The position numbers and the translations under genes are program-made. Source: Rhizobium sp. TH135 (GTDB lineage Bacteria > Pseudomonadota > Alphaproteobacteria > Rhizobiales > Rhizobiaceae). From it: a stretch of 64,000 nucleotides of DNA. The DNA lies in assembly GCF_002855515.1 (NCBI RefSeq), contig NZ_PKRP01000007.1, positions 1-64,000 on the forward strand, written 5' to 3'. A model generated the notes under the pieces. That model searched no databases. It was not told the origin of the DNA and saw only the letters and a program-made list of their open reading frames with translations. Shown one piece after another: positions 7,983-16,430 of the stretch. How positions within the stretch are numbered: position 1 is the first letter of the stretch; every line of letters starts with the position of its first letter.

Positions 7983-9407
7983 ATGCTGAAAATTCGCGCT
8001 GCCGCACCTCTCGCAATGCTCCTTCTCTCCGGTTGTGTCGTCGGACCCGATCACGAGGCGCCGCAAACGGCTCTCCCCGTCAAGTTTTCCGAAGGCAGCA
8101 CGCGTGCTGCAGCGGACGTGACATTGGCACCCTGGTGGACCGCCTTCAACGACCGTCGGTTGAACGGCTTGGTCGAAACGGGCCTCTCCCAGAACCTCGA
8201 CGTCCTCCAGGCAATCGAACGCATCACCTCGGCGGAAGCCAATTTCGAATCAGCCGACTCGGCAGCCTTCCCGCAGCTCAACGTGAGTGCGGACCATCAG
8301 GTGTCGAAGACGAATGCAAGCGGCGCGCTATCGACCCGTGACAGCGACACGACCAACACATCGACTGGCACCGCCAGCGTATCGTGGCTGATCGATCTGT
8401 TCGGCCAGTATCGCCGGTCGAAGGAAAGCGCAAAGGCTTCGCTGGACGCAGCCTATGCAAGCGCTGACGTGGCGCGTCTGACCTTCCTGTCGAGTGTCGT
8501 ATCGGCCTATGTCGATGCGCGCTACTATCAGGAACGCATCGCGATTGCGCGCAAGAACCTGACATCGCGCCGCGAAACGCTTGAACTGACCCGCCTTCAG
8601 CTCGAAGCAGGTGCCGCCTCGCGTCTGGATGTCGTCCAGTCCGAAGGTCTGGTGAACTCCACGCTCGCTGAAATTCCGGCCCTCGAAATCTCGTTCCGTC
8701 AGTCGGTCCACCGCATCTCGCTGCTGCTCGGCCTGCCCGCAACCAGCTTGCTCGCCGACCTTCAGAAGGGCGCGGCTCAGCCTTATGCACGCCGCGGCGT
8801 CAGCGCCGGCGTTCCTGCCGACCTCATCCGCAACCGTCCGGACATCCGCGCGGCCGAACGCAATCTCGCAGCCGCAACTGCCGAAATCGGTGTTGCCGAA
8901 GCAGCCCTTTATCCGTCGATCTCGCTCAGCGGCTCGATCTCGCCGACGCTGGTTGCAACATCGGCTGCCAGCGGCAAGGCAACGTCCTGGGGCTTCGGTC
9001 CAAGCCTCGACCTGCCGATCTTCGACGCAGGGGCTCGCCTCGCCAGAATCAAGGCGAATGAAGCCGCAGCTCGCGAAGCCTATCTCGCCTGGAAACAGAC
9101 CGTGCTGAACGCTGTTTCCGAAGTCGAGAACGCACTCGTTGCCGTAAGCCGCACGCGCCAGACGGTATCGGCCCTGACCGCGACCGTGCGCTCCTACGAA
9201 GAAGCCCTGTCGCTCGCCACCGCGAGCTACCGTGACGGAGCTTCCTCGCTGCTCGACGTCCTGGATGCCCAGCGCAACGTCGCAAGCGCCCAGGCAAACC
9301 TTGCCCAGGCTGTGCAGCAGCTGGCGAATGGCTATGTGTCCCTCAACGTCGCCATCGGTGGCGGCTATGCCTGGGATGGCGCAAAGACCGTGGTCGCCAG
9401 CAAGTAA
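7983..9407 (+). CDS. Outer-membrane efflux lipoprotein, NodT/OprM family
   Basis: A 474-residue TolC-like channel for the RND system. It starts with a lipoprotein signal (lipobox LLSGC, Cys about residue 19) followed by VGPDHEAP, the family's characteristic start. Two repeated outer-membrane-efflux domains follow (about residues 55-240 and 270-460), each with long helical segments. The ATG at 7983 lies 7 bp after AGGA; the GTG one codon earlier is too close. A 127-bp gap separates it from the pump, so it may have its own promoter as well. A terminator follows at 9434. Confidence 0.92.
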   Translation: MLKIRAAAPLAMLLLSGCVVGPDHEAPQTALPVKFSEGSTRAAADVTLAPWWTAFNDRRLNGLVETGLSQNLDVLQAIERITSAEANFESADSAAFPQLNVSADHQVSKTNASGALSTRDSDTTNTSTGTASVSWLIDLFGQYRRSKESAKASLDAAYASADVARLTFLSSVVSAYVDARYYQERIAIARKNLTSRRETLELTRLQLEAGAASRLDVVQSEGLVNSTLAEIPALEISFRQSVHRISLLLGLPATSLLADLQKGAAQPYARRGVSAGVPADLIRNRPDIRAAERNLAAATAEIGVAEAALYPSISLSGSISPTLVATSAASGKATSWGFGPSLDLPIFDAGARLARIKANEAAAREAYLAWKQTVLNAVSEVENALVAVSRTRQTVSALTATVRSYEEALSLATASYRDGASSLLDVLDAQRNVASAQANLAQAVQQLANGYVSLNVAIGGGYAWDGAKTVVASK

Positions 9408-9433
9408 GCGCCTGCAGCCAAACGATATGAGAG

Positions 9434-9465
9434 CCCGGCACCGGAAACGGTCGCCGGGTTTTTCT
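9434..9465 (+). terminator. Terminator of the efflux operon
   Basis: Stem CCCGGCACCG with CGGTCGCCGGG (one bulged C), GAAA tetraloop, followed by TTTTTCTTT. It closes the efflux cluster and faces the converging regulator gene that ends at 9475. Confidence 0.85.
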
Positions 9466-9474
9466 TTGCCTGAA

Positions 9475-10293
9475 TTAGAAAGTAGCCGGCGTGTTGATCC
9501 AGATAAGCACGGTTTCGCCGCTTGAAATGTTCCGCCACGAATGCGGTCTGCGGCTCTCGAAATAGAAGCTGTCCCCGGCATTCAGCTCGAAGAACTTGTC
9601 GCCATCGAGAATGATCTCCAGGCTGCCTGAGAGCATGTAGAGAAACTCCTCGCCCTCGTGCTGATAGGCGCCTTCACTCGATGCACCGGGCGCCAACTGG
9701 AAACGGTTGCATTCCATCGCGTTCCGGCCCTCGGCCAGCACTTGCACCGCAACGCCGGACGAGGTGGTGGGCCATGAAGCCCATTTGCCGTCGCGGATCA
9801 GGGACTCTCCGCCCCTCCCCTCTTCCTGGCCGCTCAGCGAGGCCAGTGTCGTGCCGAGGTGGCGCGCCACCTCATGCAGGGCCGTGAAGGACAGGCCCTG
9901 GGAGGTGCGCTCAAACGTCGACAGCTGTGAGACCGCAACGCCCGTCGCTTGCGCTACACTCTCCAGCGTCTTGCCAGCCTCGCGCCGCAAGCGACGGATC
10001 CGGGTGCCAGAACGGATATCGGAGGCGTCGTCCTCACCATCTGCCACGTCCTCATCGGTCTCCGAGGCAACCTCACGCAGGCTCTCACGGATTGCTGCCG
10101 GGTTCAGGCCTCTTTCACTCCTCAACCAGGCAATATGCTTCAGGCGATCCACCAGTGCGCGGTCATAAAGCCGCTGCCCCGTGGCCGTTCGGATTGGCTG
10201 GATCAGATCCTGCGTTTCCCACAGCCGCAGCGTGGAGGGCGAGACGCCCGCCATTCTGGCGGCTTCTGCAATCTTGAACCGGATGTCGTCCAC
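9475..10293 (-). CDS. Three-domain regulator: MerR HTH, XRE HTH and cupin
   Basis: A 272-residue protein with three recognisable parts. Residues 5-70 are a MerR-type winged helix (IAEAARMAGVSPSTLRLWE, then GQRLYDRALVDRL). Residues about 95-155 are an XRE helix-turn-helix (RIRRLRREAGKTLESVAQAT, VAVSQLSTFERTSQGLS). Residues about 195-270 form a cupin barrel (YQHEGEEFLYMLSGSLEI, HSWRN), which probably senses a small molecule. XRE-cupin regulators of the PuuR kind control polyamine and GABA catabolism; the extra MerR head is unusual. It is divergent from gabT, with a dyad between them, so it most likely controls gabTD; this is inference. Confidence 0.85.
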   Translation of the reverse strand: MDDIRFKIAEAARMAGVSPSTLRLWETQDLIQPIRTATGQRLYDRALVDRLKHIAWLRSERGLNPAAIRESLREVASETDEDVADGEDDASDIRSGTRIRRLRREAGKTLESVAQATGVAVSQLSTFERTSQGLSFTALHEVARHLGTTLASLSGQEEGRGGESLIRDGKWASWPTTSSGVAVQVLAEGRNAMECNRFQLAPGASSEGAYQHEGEEFLYMLSGSLEIILDGDKFFELNAGDSFYFESRRPHSWRNISSGETVLIWINTPATF

Positions 10294-10353
10294 GCTGCCC
10301 CCAAGGAAATGTCGCAGTCACGGGTGATAATGCCGATAAAGCATATTGCAAGT

Positions 10354-10370
10354 CTACAGAAAAAATGTAG
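10354..10370. promoter_or_regulatory. Inverted repeat, candidate operator between regulator and gabT
   Basis: CTACA (10354-10358) and TGTAG (10366-10370) with an A-rich 7-bp spacer lie in the 146-bp divergent region. The flanking bases extend the symmetry to TCTACA against TGTAGG. It is 61 bp upstream of the regulator start and 70 bp upstream of gabT, a good place to control both. Function is inferred. Confidence 0.4.
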
Positions 10371-10439
10371 GAAATATGAGACCGCGTGATCGCAGTCGGA
10401 TGCGACGCCGCTGGCAACCCTTCGCACAGGACGAAAACG

Positions 10440-11720
10440 ATGAAGAACGCCGAAATCTCAGCCCGCAAGAATGACGCCATTTCCCGCGGCGTTGGCATGA
10501 CCACGCAGATCTATGCCGACAAGGCTGAGAACTCGGAGATCTGGGATGTCGAAGGCCGTCGCTACATCGACTTCGCCGGCGGCATTGCCGTACTCAACAC
10601 CGGCCATCGTCATCCGAAGGTCGTCGAAGCCGTCAAGAACCAGCTCGACCGCTTCACCCACACCTGCCACCAGGTCGTCCCTTACGAAAACTACGTCGCG
10701 CTTGCCGAGCGTCTCAACAAGATCGTACCCGGCAACTTCGAGAAGAAGACGATCTTCGCAACGACCGGCGCCGAAGCCGTCGAAAACGCCATCAAGATCG
10801 CCCGTTGCGCCACCGGCCGCTCAGCCGTGATCGCGTTTACCGGCGGCTTCCATGGTCGTACCTTCCTCGGCATGGCGCTGACCGGCAAGGTCGTTCCTTA
10901 CAAGGTTGGCTTCGGCCCGATGATGGGCGACGTCTTCCACGTGCCCTTCCCGCTCGAAATGCACGGCATCGACGTCGAGACCTCTCTCGACGTGCTCGAC
11001 AAGCTGTTTAAGGCAGATGTCGACCCGAAGCGCGTTGCAGCCATCATCCTGGAACCGGTCCAGGGCGAAGGTGGCTTCTATGATGTTCCGCGCGCCCTCA
11101 TGAAGGCACTGCGCGAACTCTGCGACGAACACGGTATCCTGCTTGTGGCCGACGAAGTGCAGACCGGCTTTGCCCGCACCGGCAAGCTGTTTGCCATGGA
11201 CCATTACGACGTGGTTCCGGACCTGACGACGATGGCGAAGAGCCTCGCCGGCGGCTTCCCGCTCTCGGCCGTCACCGGCCGCGCCGAACTGATGGATGCC
11301 CCCGGCCCCGGCGGCCTCGGCGGCACCTATGCCGGCAACCCGCTGGCGATCGCAGCCGCCCATGCCGTTCTCGACGTCATCGAGGAAGAGCAGCTCTGCG
11401 ACCGCGCCAACCAGCTTGGTAACCGCCTGAAGCAGCGCCTCGAAGCGATCCGCGCCGATGTACCACACATCATGGATATCCGTGGTCTCGGCTTCATGAA
11501 TGCCGTCGAATTCAAGGTGCCGGGAACCGACAAGCCGAATGCGGATTTCACCAATGCGGTGCGTCTGAAGGCGCTGGAGAAGGGCCTGATCCTGCTCACG
11601 TGCGGCGTCTACAGCAACGTCATCCGCTTCCTCGCCCCGATCACCATTCAGGACGAGGTCTTCAACGAGGCGCTCGAACTGATCGAAGCCTCGATCCGTG
11701 AAGTTGCAGCAGGAGCCTGA
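10440..11720 (+). CDS. gabT: 4-aminobutyrate aminotransferase
   Basis: PLP enzyme (426 residues, class III aminotransferase) that moves the amino group of GABA to 2-oxoglutarate, giving succinate semialdehyde and glutamate; cytosolic. The PLP lysine is Lys267 in TTMAKSLAGGFPL, matching Lys268 of the E. coli enzyme; the Asp of VADEVQTGFARTG binds the pyridine nitrogen. The start at 10440 follows CAGGACGA; the ATG at 10386 adds 18 residues without homology. gabD starts 3 bp after the stop. Confidence 0.95.
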   Translation: MKNAEISARKNDAISRGVGMTTQIYADKAENSEIWDVEGRRYIDFAGGIAVLNTGHRHPKVVEAVKNQLDRFTHTCHQVVPYENYVALAERLNKIVPGNFEKKTIFATTGAEAVENAIKIARCATGRSAVIAFTGGFHGRTFLGMALTGKVVPYKVGFGPMMGDVFHVPFPLEMHGIDVETSLDVLDKLFKADVDPKRVAAIILEPVQGEGGFYDVPRALMKALRELCDEHGILLVADEVQTGFARTGKLFAMDHYDVVPDLTTMAKSLAGGFPLSAVTGRAELMDAPGPGGLGGTYAGNPLAIAAAHAVLDVIEEEQLCDRANQLGNRLKQRLEAIRADVPHIMDIRGLGFMNAVEFKVPGTDKPNADFTNAVRLKALEKGLILLTCGVYSNVIRFLAPITIQDEVFNEALELIEASIREVAAGA

Positions 11721-11723
11721 GGC

Positions 11724-13208
11724 ATGACCATTTCGAACGTTCTGACCGACAAACTGAAGGACCCGACACTGGCGACGGACAAGTCGCTGGTCGGCAATGA
11801 CTGGCTGGCCGCAAGCCAGTCGGGCAAGACCTTCGAGGTCACCAACCCGGCAACGGGCGAAGTCATCGCGGTTCTCCCTGATGTGAGCAAGGCGGAGGTC
11901 ACCAAGGCCATCGATGCGGCACATGCCGCACAGAAGGCCTGGGCGAAGAAGACCGGCAAGGAGCGCGCCGCGGTGCTCCGCAAGTGGAATGACCTGATGG
12001 TCGCCAATGCTGACGATCTCGCAACAATCCTCACGATGGAAATGGGCAAGCCCTGGACTGAGGCCCGCGGCGAAATCCTCTACGGTGCATCCTACGTCGA
12101 ATGGTTCGCCGAGGAAGCCAAGCGCGTCTACGGCGACACGATCCCCGGCCATCAGGCTGACAAGCGGATCATGGTCATCAAGCAGCCGGTGGGTGTCGTC
12201 GGCGCGATCACGCCGTGGAACTTCCCGAACGCCATGCTCGCCCGGAAGGTCGCCCCGGCTCTCGCCGTCGGTTGTGCGATGGTGTCGAAGCCTGCCGCCC
12301 AGACCCCGCTTTCGGCACTCGCCCTTGCGATCCTCGCCGAGCGCGCTGGCCTGCCTGCCGGTCTGTTCTCGGTACTGACCTCGACGGACGCAGCCATGGT
12401 TGGCCAGGAATTCTGCGCCAATGACAAGGTGCGCAAGCTGACCTTCACCGGCTCCACCAATGTCGGCCGCATCCTGATGCGCCAGGGTGCCGACCAGATC
12501 ATGAAGCTCGGCCTGGAACTCGGCGGCAATGCGCCCTTCATCGTCTTCGACGATGCCGACCTCGATGCAGCCGTAGAAGGCGCGATGATCTCGAAGTACC
12601 GCAACGCCGGTCAGACCTGCGTCTGCGCCAACCGCCTTTATGTCCAATCCGGCATCTATGACGCGTTTGCCAAGAAGCTCGCGGAAAAAGTCGGCCAGCT
12701 GAAGGTCGGCAATGGCTTTGCCGAAGGTGTGACGACCGGCCCGCTGATCGACGCCAAGGCGGTCGACAAGGTCAAGGAGCACGTCGCCGACGCCGTCTCC
12801 AAGGGCGCGAAGGTCGCCCTCGGCGGCAAGCCGTCCTCGGCTGGCGAACTCTTCTTCGAACCGACCATCCTCACCGGTGTCACCACCGATATGAAGGTCG
12901 CGACCGAAGAGACATTTGGCCCGGTCGCCCCGCTCTTCAAGTTCGACACCGAAGAGGAAGTGGTTGAGCTCGCCAACGCGACAGAGTTCGGCCTTGCCTC
13001 CTATTTCTACTCGAAGGACATCGCCAAGATCTTCCGCGTCGCGGAAGCCCTTGAATACGGCATGGTCGGCGTCAACACCGGCCTCATCTCGACGGAAGTC
13101 GCACCCTTCGGTGGCATCAAGCAGTCGGGTCTCGGCCGCGAAGGGTCGAGATACGGCATCGATGACTATACCGAGATCAAGTACATCTGCCTCGGCGGCA
13201 TCGCCTGA
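11724..13208 (+). CDS. gabD: Succinate-semialdehyde dehydrogenase (NADP-type)
   Basis: A 494-residue aldehyde dehydrogenase that oxidises succinate semialdehyde to succinate, the second step of the GABA shunt. Catalytic Cys299 is in AGQTCVCANR and general base Glu265 in LELGGNAPF; the cofactor loop TFTGSTNVGR is present. The CVC arrangement after QT is typical of GabD and is the pair that can form a redox disulfide in some homologues. Ribosome binding site AGGAG lies at the gabT stop, so the two genes are translationally close. Confidence 0.95.
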   Translation: MTISNVLTDKLKDPTLATDKSLVGNDWLAASQSGKTFEVTNPATGEVIAVLPDVSKAEVTKAIDAAHAAQKAWAKKTGKERAAVLRKWNDLMVANADDLATILTMEMGKPWTEARGEILYGASYVEWFAEEAKRVYGDTIPGHQADKRIMVIKQPVGVVGAITPWNFPNAMLARKVAPALAVGCAMVSKPAAQTPLSALALAILAERAGLPAGLFSVLTSTDAAMVGQEFCANDKVRKLTFTGSTNVGRILMRQGADQIMKLGLELGGNAPFIVFDDADLDAAVEGAMISKYRNAGQTCVCANRLYVQSGIYDAFAKKLAEKVGQLKVGNGFAEGVTTGPLIDAKAVDKVKEHVADAVSKGAKVALGGKPSSAGELFFEPTILTGVTTDMKVATEETFGPVAPLFKFDTEEEVVELANATEFGLASYFYSKDIAKIFRVAEALEYGMVGVNTGLISTEVAPFGGIKQSGLGREGSRYGIDDYTEIKYICLGGIA

Positions 13209-13219
13209 TCGCATGCGAG

Positions 13220-13248
13220 ATCCCCGGCCCTACGCCGGGGATTTTCAT
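13220..13248 (+). terminator. Terminator after gabD
   Basis: Stem ATCCCCGGC (13220-13228) with GCCGGGGAT (13234-13242), loop CCTAC, followed by TTTCATTT. It lies between the converging gabD and the LysR gene and touches the latter's stop codon. Confidence 0.8.
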
Positions 13249-14171
13249 TTCGGCTCACTCGGTGAAAAGATCCGATCCGCCACCGAGTAGCCAAGTTCGG
13301 CCAGTGCCTCGAAGTGGCTTTGCCGAGCAGAGGCCTGCCGCCAAAAGAAGCCGATATCCCGCACCCCCTGCCAATGCTCGATCGTCAGGAGTTTGATCCC
13401 GTCCTCCTTGGCAAATTCCGATCGCACATAGAGTTCCGGGAAGAGCGAAAGCCCCATCTCGATCGAGACCATCTGGCGGATCGCGTCGAGGCTCGACCCT
13501 TCATACTCCTCGGCGAGCGTGGCACCCGACATGTCGGCGAGGCGCCTCACCTCATCCATCAAGCGATGCCCCGGACCGAGCGTGAGCAACCGCTCGCCCT
13601 TCAGCTCATCCGGCGAAATCGTGTCGAACGTAGCCAGCCGGTGCGCCTTGGGCACGCCGAGGAGGATCCGCTCCCGGCAGATCTGGAGCGAGACGAAACC
13701 GTCTTCGGAAGATGGCAGAGGTCCCAATCCACAATCCGTCTCCCCCTGCAGCACTGCCTTCTCCAACTGACGCGGCCGATCCTCGCGGATGTAGATCTTG
13801 AGCTCAGGATAGCGCTTGTGCAGCGGCGGCAGGAGATAGGGCAGGAAGTAGGGTCCAAACGAGGGTGCGACCCCCAGCCGGATGGCACCGCCGAGATTGG
13901 CTTTCGACCCTGTCGCAACCGCACGGATTTCATCGAGACCATTGAGGATGACCTTTGCGGCCGTGATCACCTCGGCGCCGACAGGCGTAGGCACGACCTG
14001 TCCGGGCATGCGATCGATCAACGTCACCCCGAGCTGCTTCTCAAGCAGCGCCACCTGCACTGAGAGCGTCGGCTGCGAGACATTGCAACGCTTTGCGGCC
14101 TCTCCGAAGTGCCCTGTCTCGCCCAGCGTGACGAGATACTCCAACTGCCGATGACTGGGTCGAAAAGGCAT
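13245..14171 (-). CDS. LysR-family regulator, OxyR-like but lacking the redox cysteines
   Basis: A 308-residue LysR regulator with the N-terminal winged helix (HFGEAAKRCNVSQPTLSVQV) and a ligand domain similar to OxyR throughout. In E. coli OxyR the peroxide switch is Cys199 and Cys208 in GHCLRDQAMGFC. The aligned segment here is GHRLMDEVRRLA, so both positions are replaced (Arg and Ala). The only cysteines are 29, 147 and 165. It therefore cannot use the classical disulfide. Its divergent promoter holds an OxyR-type site (14183-14219). Either it senses another signal or uses Cys147/165; both are speculation. Confidence 0.85.
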   Translation of the reverse strand: MPFRPSHRQLEYLVTLGETGHFGEAAKRCNVSQPTLSVQVALLEKQLGVTLIDRMPGQVVPTPVGAEVITAAKVILNGLDEIRAVATGSKANLGGAIRLGVAPSFGPYFLPYLLPPLHKRYPELKIYIREDRPRQLEKAVLQGETDCGLGPLPSSEDGFVSLQICRERILLGVPKAHRLATFDTISPDELKGERLLTLGPGHRLMDEVRRLADMSGATLAEEYEGSSLDAIRQMVSIEMGLSLFPELYVRSEFAKEDGIKLLTIEHWQGVRDIGFFWRQASARQSHFEALAELGYSVADRIFSPSEPK

Positions 14172-14182
14172 CGCCGAACCTC

Positions 14183-14219
14183 ATAGAGAAAAACTATCAG
14201 TTTTATATAATCAATGAAT
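14183..14219. promoter_or_regulatory. OxyR-type binding site in the divergent promoter
   Basis: ATAG (14183-14186), 7 bp, CTAT (14194-14197), 7 bp, ATAT (14205-14208), 7 bp, GAAT (14216-14219). The known OxyR consensus is four tetranucleotides ATAG, CTAT, ATAG, CTAT each spaced by 7 bp; the first two match fully and the third in three of four bases. It begins 12 bp upstream of the LysR start, consistent with autoregulation. Confidence 0.55.
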
Positions 14220-14272
14220 TGGAACAATCAATCAAGGCGGGTCATATAGGTGAGGCACGAAAGGAGATCGCC

Positions 14273-14503
14273 ATGAAGCAACTGCTCAAAGCCCTGAGAG
14301 CCCGCCATTCGATCGTCGCCGCCAAGATTGACGAGGAACAGCGCCGTCCGCAGCCTGATGGTATCAGGGTCCGCGCCTTGAAGAAGATCAAGCTGCACTT
14401 GAAGGAGCAGATCATGTTGCTCGAGCGGGGCGATGCCATGAAGACAACTGCCGCCCGGCCCAAGGCATCGAACTTCGGCAGTCCCATTCTCGCCGGACGC
14501 TGA
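14273..14503 (+). CDS. YdcH/DUF465 family small protein
   Basis: A 76-residue basic, helical protein. The pattern of a 3-residue-spaced helix, then RPQPDGIRVRALKKIKLHLK and a second helix, is that of the DUF465 (YdcH) family, whose function is not established. A good AAGGAGA lies 5 bp before the start at 14273. It is divergent from the OxyR-like regulator and could be its target. The last 20 residues extend beyond the family core. Confidence 0.75.
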   Translation: MKQLLKALRARHSIVAAKIDEEQRRPQPDGIRVRALKKIKLHLKEQIMLLERGDAMKTTAARPKASNFGSPILAGR

Positions 14504-14548
14504 TCACGTAAGCGCTCCGTGATGGCGCAAGCGTGACCGGCGAGAACG

Positions 14549-14577
14549 GCCGGCGGGGCACCCTGCGCCCCGCCGGC
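14549..14577 (+). terminator. GC-rich hairpin downstream of the YdcH-like gene
   Basis: An 11-bp perfect stem (14549-14559 with 14567-14577; CCGGCGGGGC core) with a 7-base loop. There is no T-run after it, so it is a weak terminator candidate or an mRNA-stabilising 3' structure. Confidence 0.4.
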
Positions 14578-14599
14578 ATTAGGGGAAATGACGAGCAAA

Positions 14600-14630
14600 C
14601 AAAAAAGCCCGGCGTGATCCACGCCGGGCT
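14600..14630 (-). terminator. Terminator after efp
   Basis: A 10-bp stem (14606-14615 with 14621-14630), loop GATCC. On the minus strand it is followed by six T residues (complement of 14600-14605). It lies 25 bp beyond the efp stop codon. On the plus strand it is followed by TTT only, so it may act in both directions. Confidence 0.88.
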
Positions 14631-14655
14631 TTTGGTATCGGTCAAGCTACAGCTC

Positions 14656-15225
14656 TTAGTTCTTGGCGCGCTCGACGTAGGAATTGTCTTCGGTCGCGAT
14701 GACGACGCGGATGCCGGCGTCGACATGCGGCGGCACCATGGTGCGGATACCGTTCGACAGGATCGCCGGCTTGTAAGACGACGATGCCGTCTGGCCCTTG
14801 ACGACCGGCTCGGTCTCGACGATCTCGAGCGTCACGTGACGCGGCAGCTGGATGGCAAGTGCGACGCCTTCGTGCATGGACAGGATGCAGACCATGCCTT
14901 CCTGCAGATAGGCCTTCTGGTCGCCCATGGTTTCGACATCGACGACGACCTGGTCGTAGTTCTCAGGGTTCATGAAGTGGAAGCCTTCGCCGTCCTCGTA
15001 GAGGAACTGGTGGTTCACGTCTTCAACGAAGGCCCGCTCGACCTGCTCGGTCGTGCGCCAGCGTTCCGAAACCTTCACGCCATCGACGATGCGGCGCATG
15101 TTGACCTGGGTGACCGGCGTGCCCTTGCCCGGGTGGAAGTTTTCGGCAGTCAGCACGACGTAGAGCTTGCCGTCCACGTCGATGACATTGCCCTTGCGCA
15201 CGGACGAGGCGATAATCTTGACCAT
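14656..15225 (-). CDS. efp: Elongation factor P
   Basis: A 189-residue three-domain EF-P that relieves ribosome stalling at polyproline. The modified residue is Lys34 in FHPGKGTP, the type that is beta-lysylated by EpmA and EpmB; both genes lie divergently next door. The C-terminal signature [20 protein letters not shown] is present. The start at 15225 follows AAGGA and gives the canonical N-terminus [12 protein letters not shown]; a longer frame to 15609 runs across the epmA promoter and is not real. Confidence 0.97.
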   Translation of the reverse strand: MVKIIASSVRKGNVIDVDGKLYVVLTAENFHPGKGTPVTQVNMRRIVDGVKVSERWRTTEQVERAFVEDVNHQFLYEDGEGFHFMNPENYDQVVVDVETMGDQKAYLQEGMVCILSMHEGVALAIQLPRHVTLEIVETEPVVKGQTASSSYKPAILSNGIRTMVPPHVDAGIRVVIATEDNSYVERAKN

Positions 15226-15344
15226 TGGAATTCCTTGTATCTGCGTAAGACCCGTCGTAAAGGACGGCGGTCCCGACGGACCTCTATGAATTTCTCGGGC
15301 GCAACTAACCCAAATCCGGTAAAATAGCCAGCCCGTGTTGAGAA

Positions 15345-16430
15345 ATGGACCGAGATTCCGGCATGATTGACAGCCGCCGATCATCCCCTCCGTGGTGGCG
15401 CGCTTCCGTGCATGCGGACCGTCGCCCTTTCCTGATCGGCCGCAATCGGATCCAGGCCGCTTTCCGGGCGCATTTCGCCGGTGACGACTTCGTGGAGGTC
15501 GACACTGCGACCCTGCAGGTTTCACCTGGCAATGAAGCCCATCTGCATGCCTTCCAAACCGAAGCGATCGGCCACGATGGATCAGCGGTGCCTCTTTACC
15601 TGCACACATCGCCGGAATTCGCCTGCAAGAAACTGCTGGCTGCCGGTGAGACCAAAATCACGTGTTTCGCCCATGTCTATCGCAATCGGGAACGCGGCCC
15701 CTTGCACCATCCAGAATTCACCATGCTGGAATGGTATCGCGTCGGCGCGAGCTATGAACGGCTGATGCAGGACTGCGCCGATCTGATCGCGCTCGCTGCG
15801 CGGACTGCGGGCACGCAGCAATTTGCCTTTGGCGGCAAGACCGTTGACCCATTCGCGGAACCGGAACGCATCTCGGTGGCCGATGCCTTCGCCCGCCACG
15901 CCGGCATCGACCTGTTGGCCACCATTGGCGCAGATGGCAGCACGGACCGAAATGCACTGCTGAAGCAGGTGCAGGCTGCCGGCATCCGAGTAGCCGATGA
16001 CGATACATGGGCGGATCTCTTCAGCCGCGTCATTGTGGAGAAGGTCGAACCGAACCTCGGCAACGGCCGCGTCACCATTCTCGACCGATACCCGGTCGCA
16101 GAGGCCGCCCTTGCACGCCCCTGCGCCGACGATCCGCGCGTGGCAGAACGCTTCGAGGTTTATGCCTGCGGTGTCGAGCTCGCCAATGCCTTCGGCGAAC
16201 TGACGGACCCGGCCGAACAGCGCCGCCGCTTCGATGCAGAAATGGCGGAGAAGCAGCGTGTTTACGGCGAAACCTATCCGCTCGACGAGGATTTCCTCGA
16301 AGCCTTGCAAGCCATGCCGGAAGCATCAGGGATCGCGCTTGGCTTTGACCGCCTCGTGATGCTGGCAACCGGCGCATTGAGGATCGACCAGGTGATCTGG
16401 GCGCCGGTCGCGGAGACGCATCTTGGCTGA
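15345..16430 (+). CDS. epmA: EF-P--(R)-beta-lysine ligase
   Basis: A class-II lysyl-tRNA-synthetase-like protein (361 residues) without anticodon domain that ligates beta-lysine to Lys34 of EF-P. Family motifs: [43 protein letters not shown] (motif 2), [13 protein letters not shown] and [16 protein letters not shown] (motif 3). A second ATG at 15363 is possible as start; neither has a strong ribosome binding site. It is divergent from efp (119 bp between) and overlaps epmB by 8 bp. Confidence 0.93.
   Translation: MDRDSGMIDSRRSSPPWWRASVHADRRPFLIGRNRIQAAFRAHFAGDDFVEVDTATLQVSPGNEAHLHAFQTEAIGHDGSAVPLYLHTSPEFACKKLLAAGETKITCFAHVYRNRERGPLHHPEFTMLEWYRVGASYERLMQDCADLIALAARTAGTQQFAFGGKTVDPFAEPERISVADAFARHAGIDLLATIGADGSTDRNALLKQVQAAGIRVADDDTWADLFSRVIVEKVEPNLGNGRVTILDRYPVAEAALARPCADDPRVAERFEVYACGVELANAFGELTDPAEQRRRFDAEMAEKQRVYGETYPLDEDFLEALQAMPEASGIALGFDRLVMLATGALRIDQVIWAPVAETHLG

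Noticed and set aside
3483-9407. Naming the pump as AmeABC, SmeAB or BepDE
   Set aside because: Family membership is clear, but orthology to a named rhizobial or Brucella system cannot be settled without comparison.
10821-13214. A 797-residue open frame on the minus strand over gabT-gabD
   Set aside because: It mirrors the codon pattern of the two plus-strand enzymes, has no start signal or domain, and GabT and GabD are complete.
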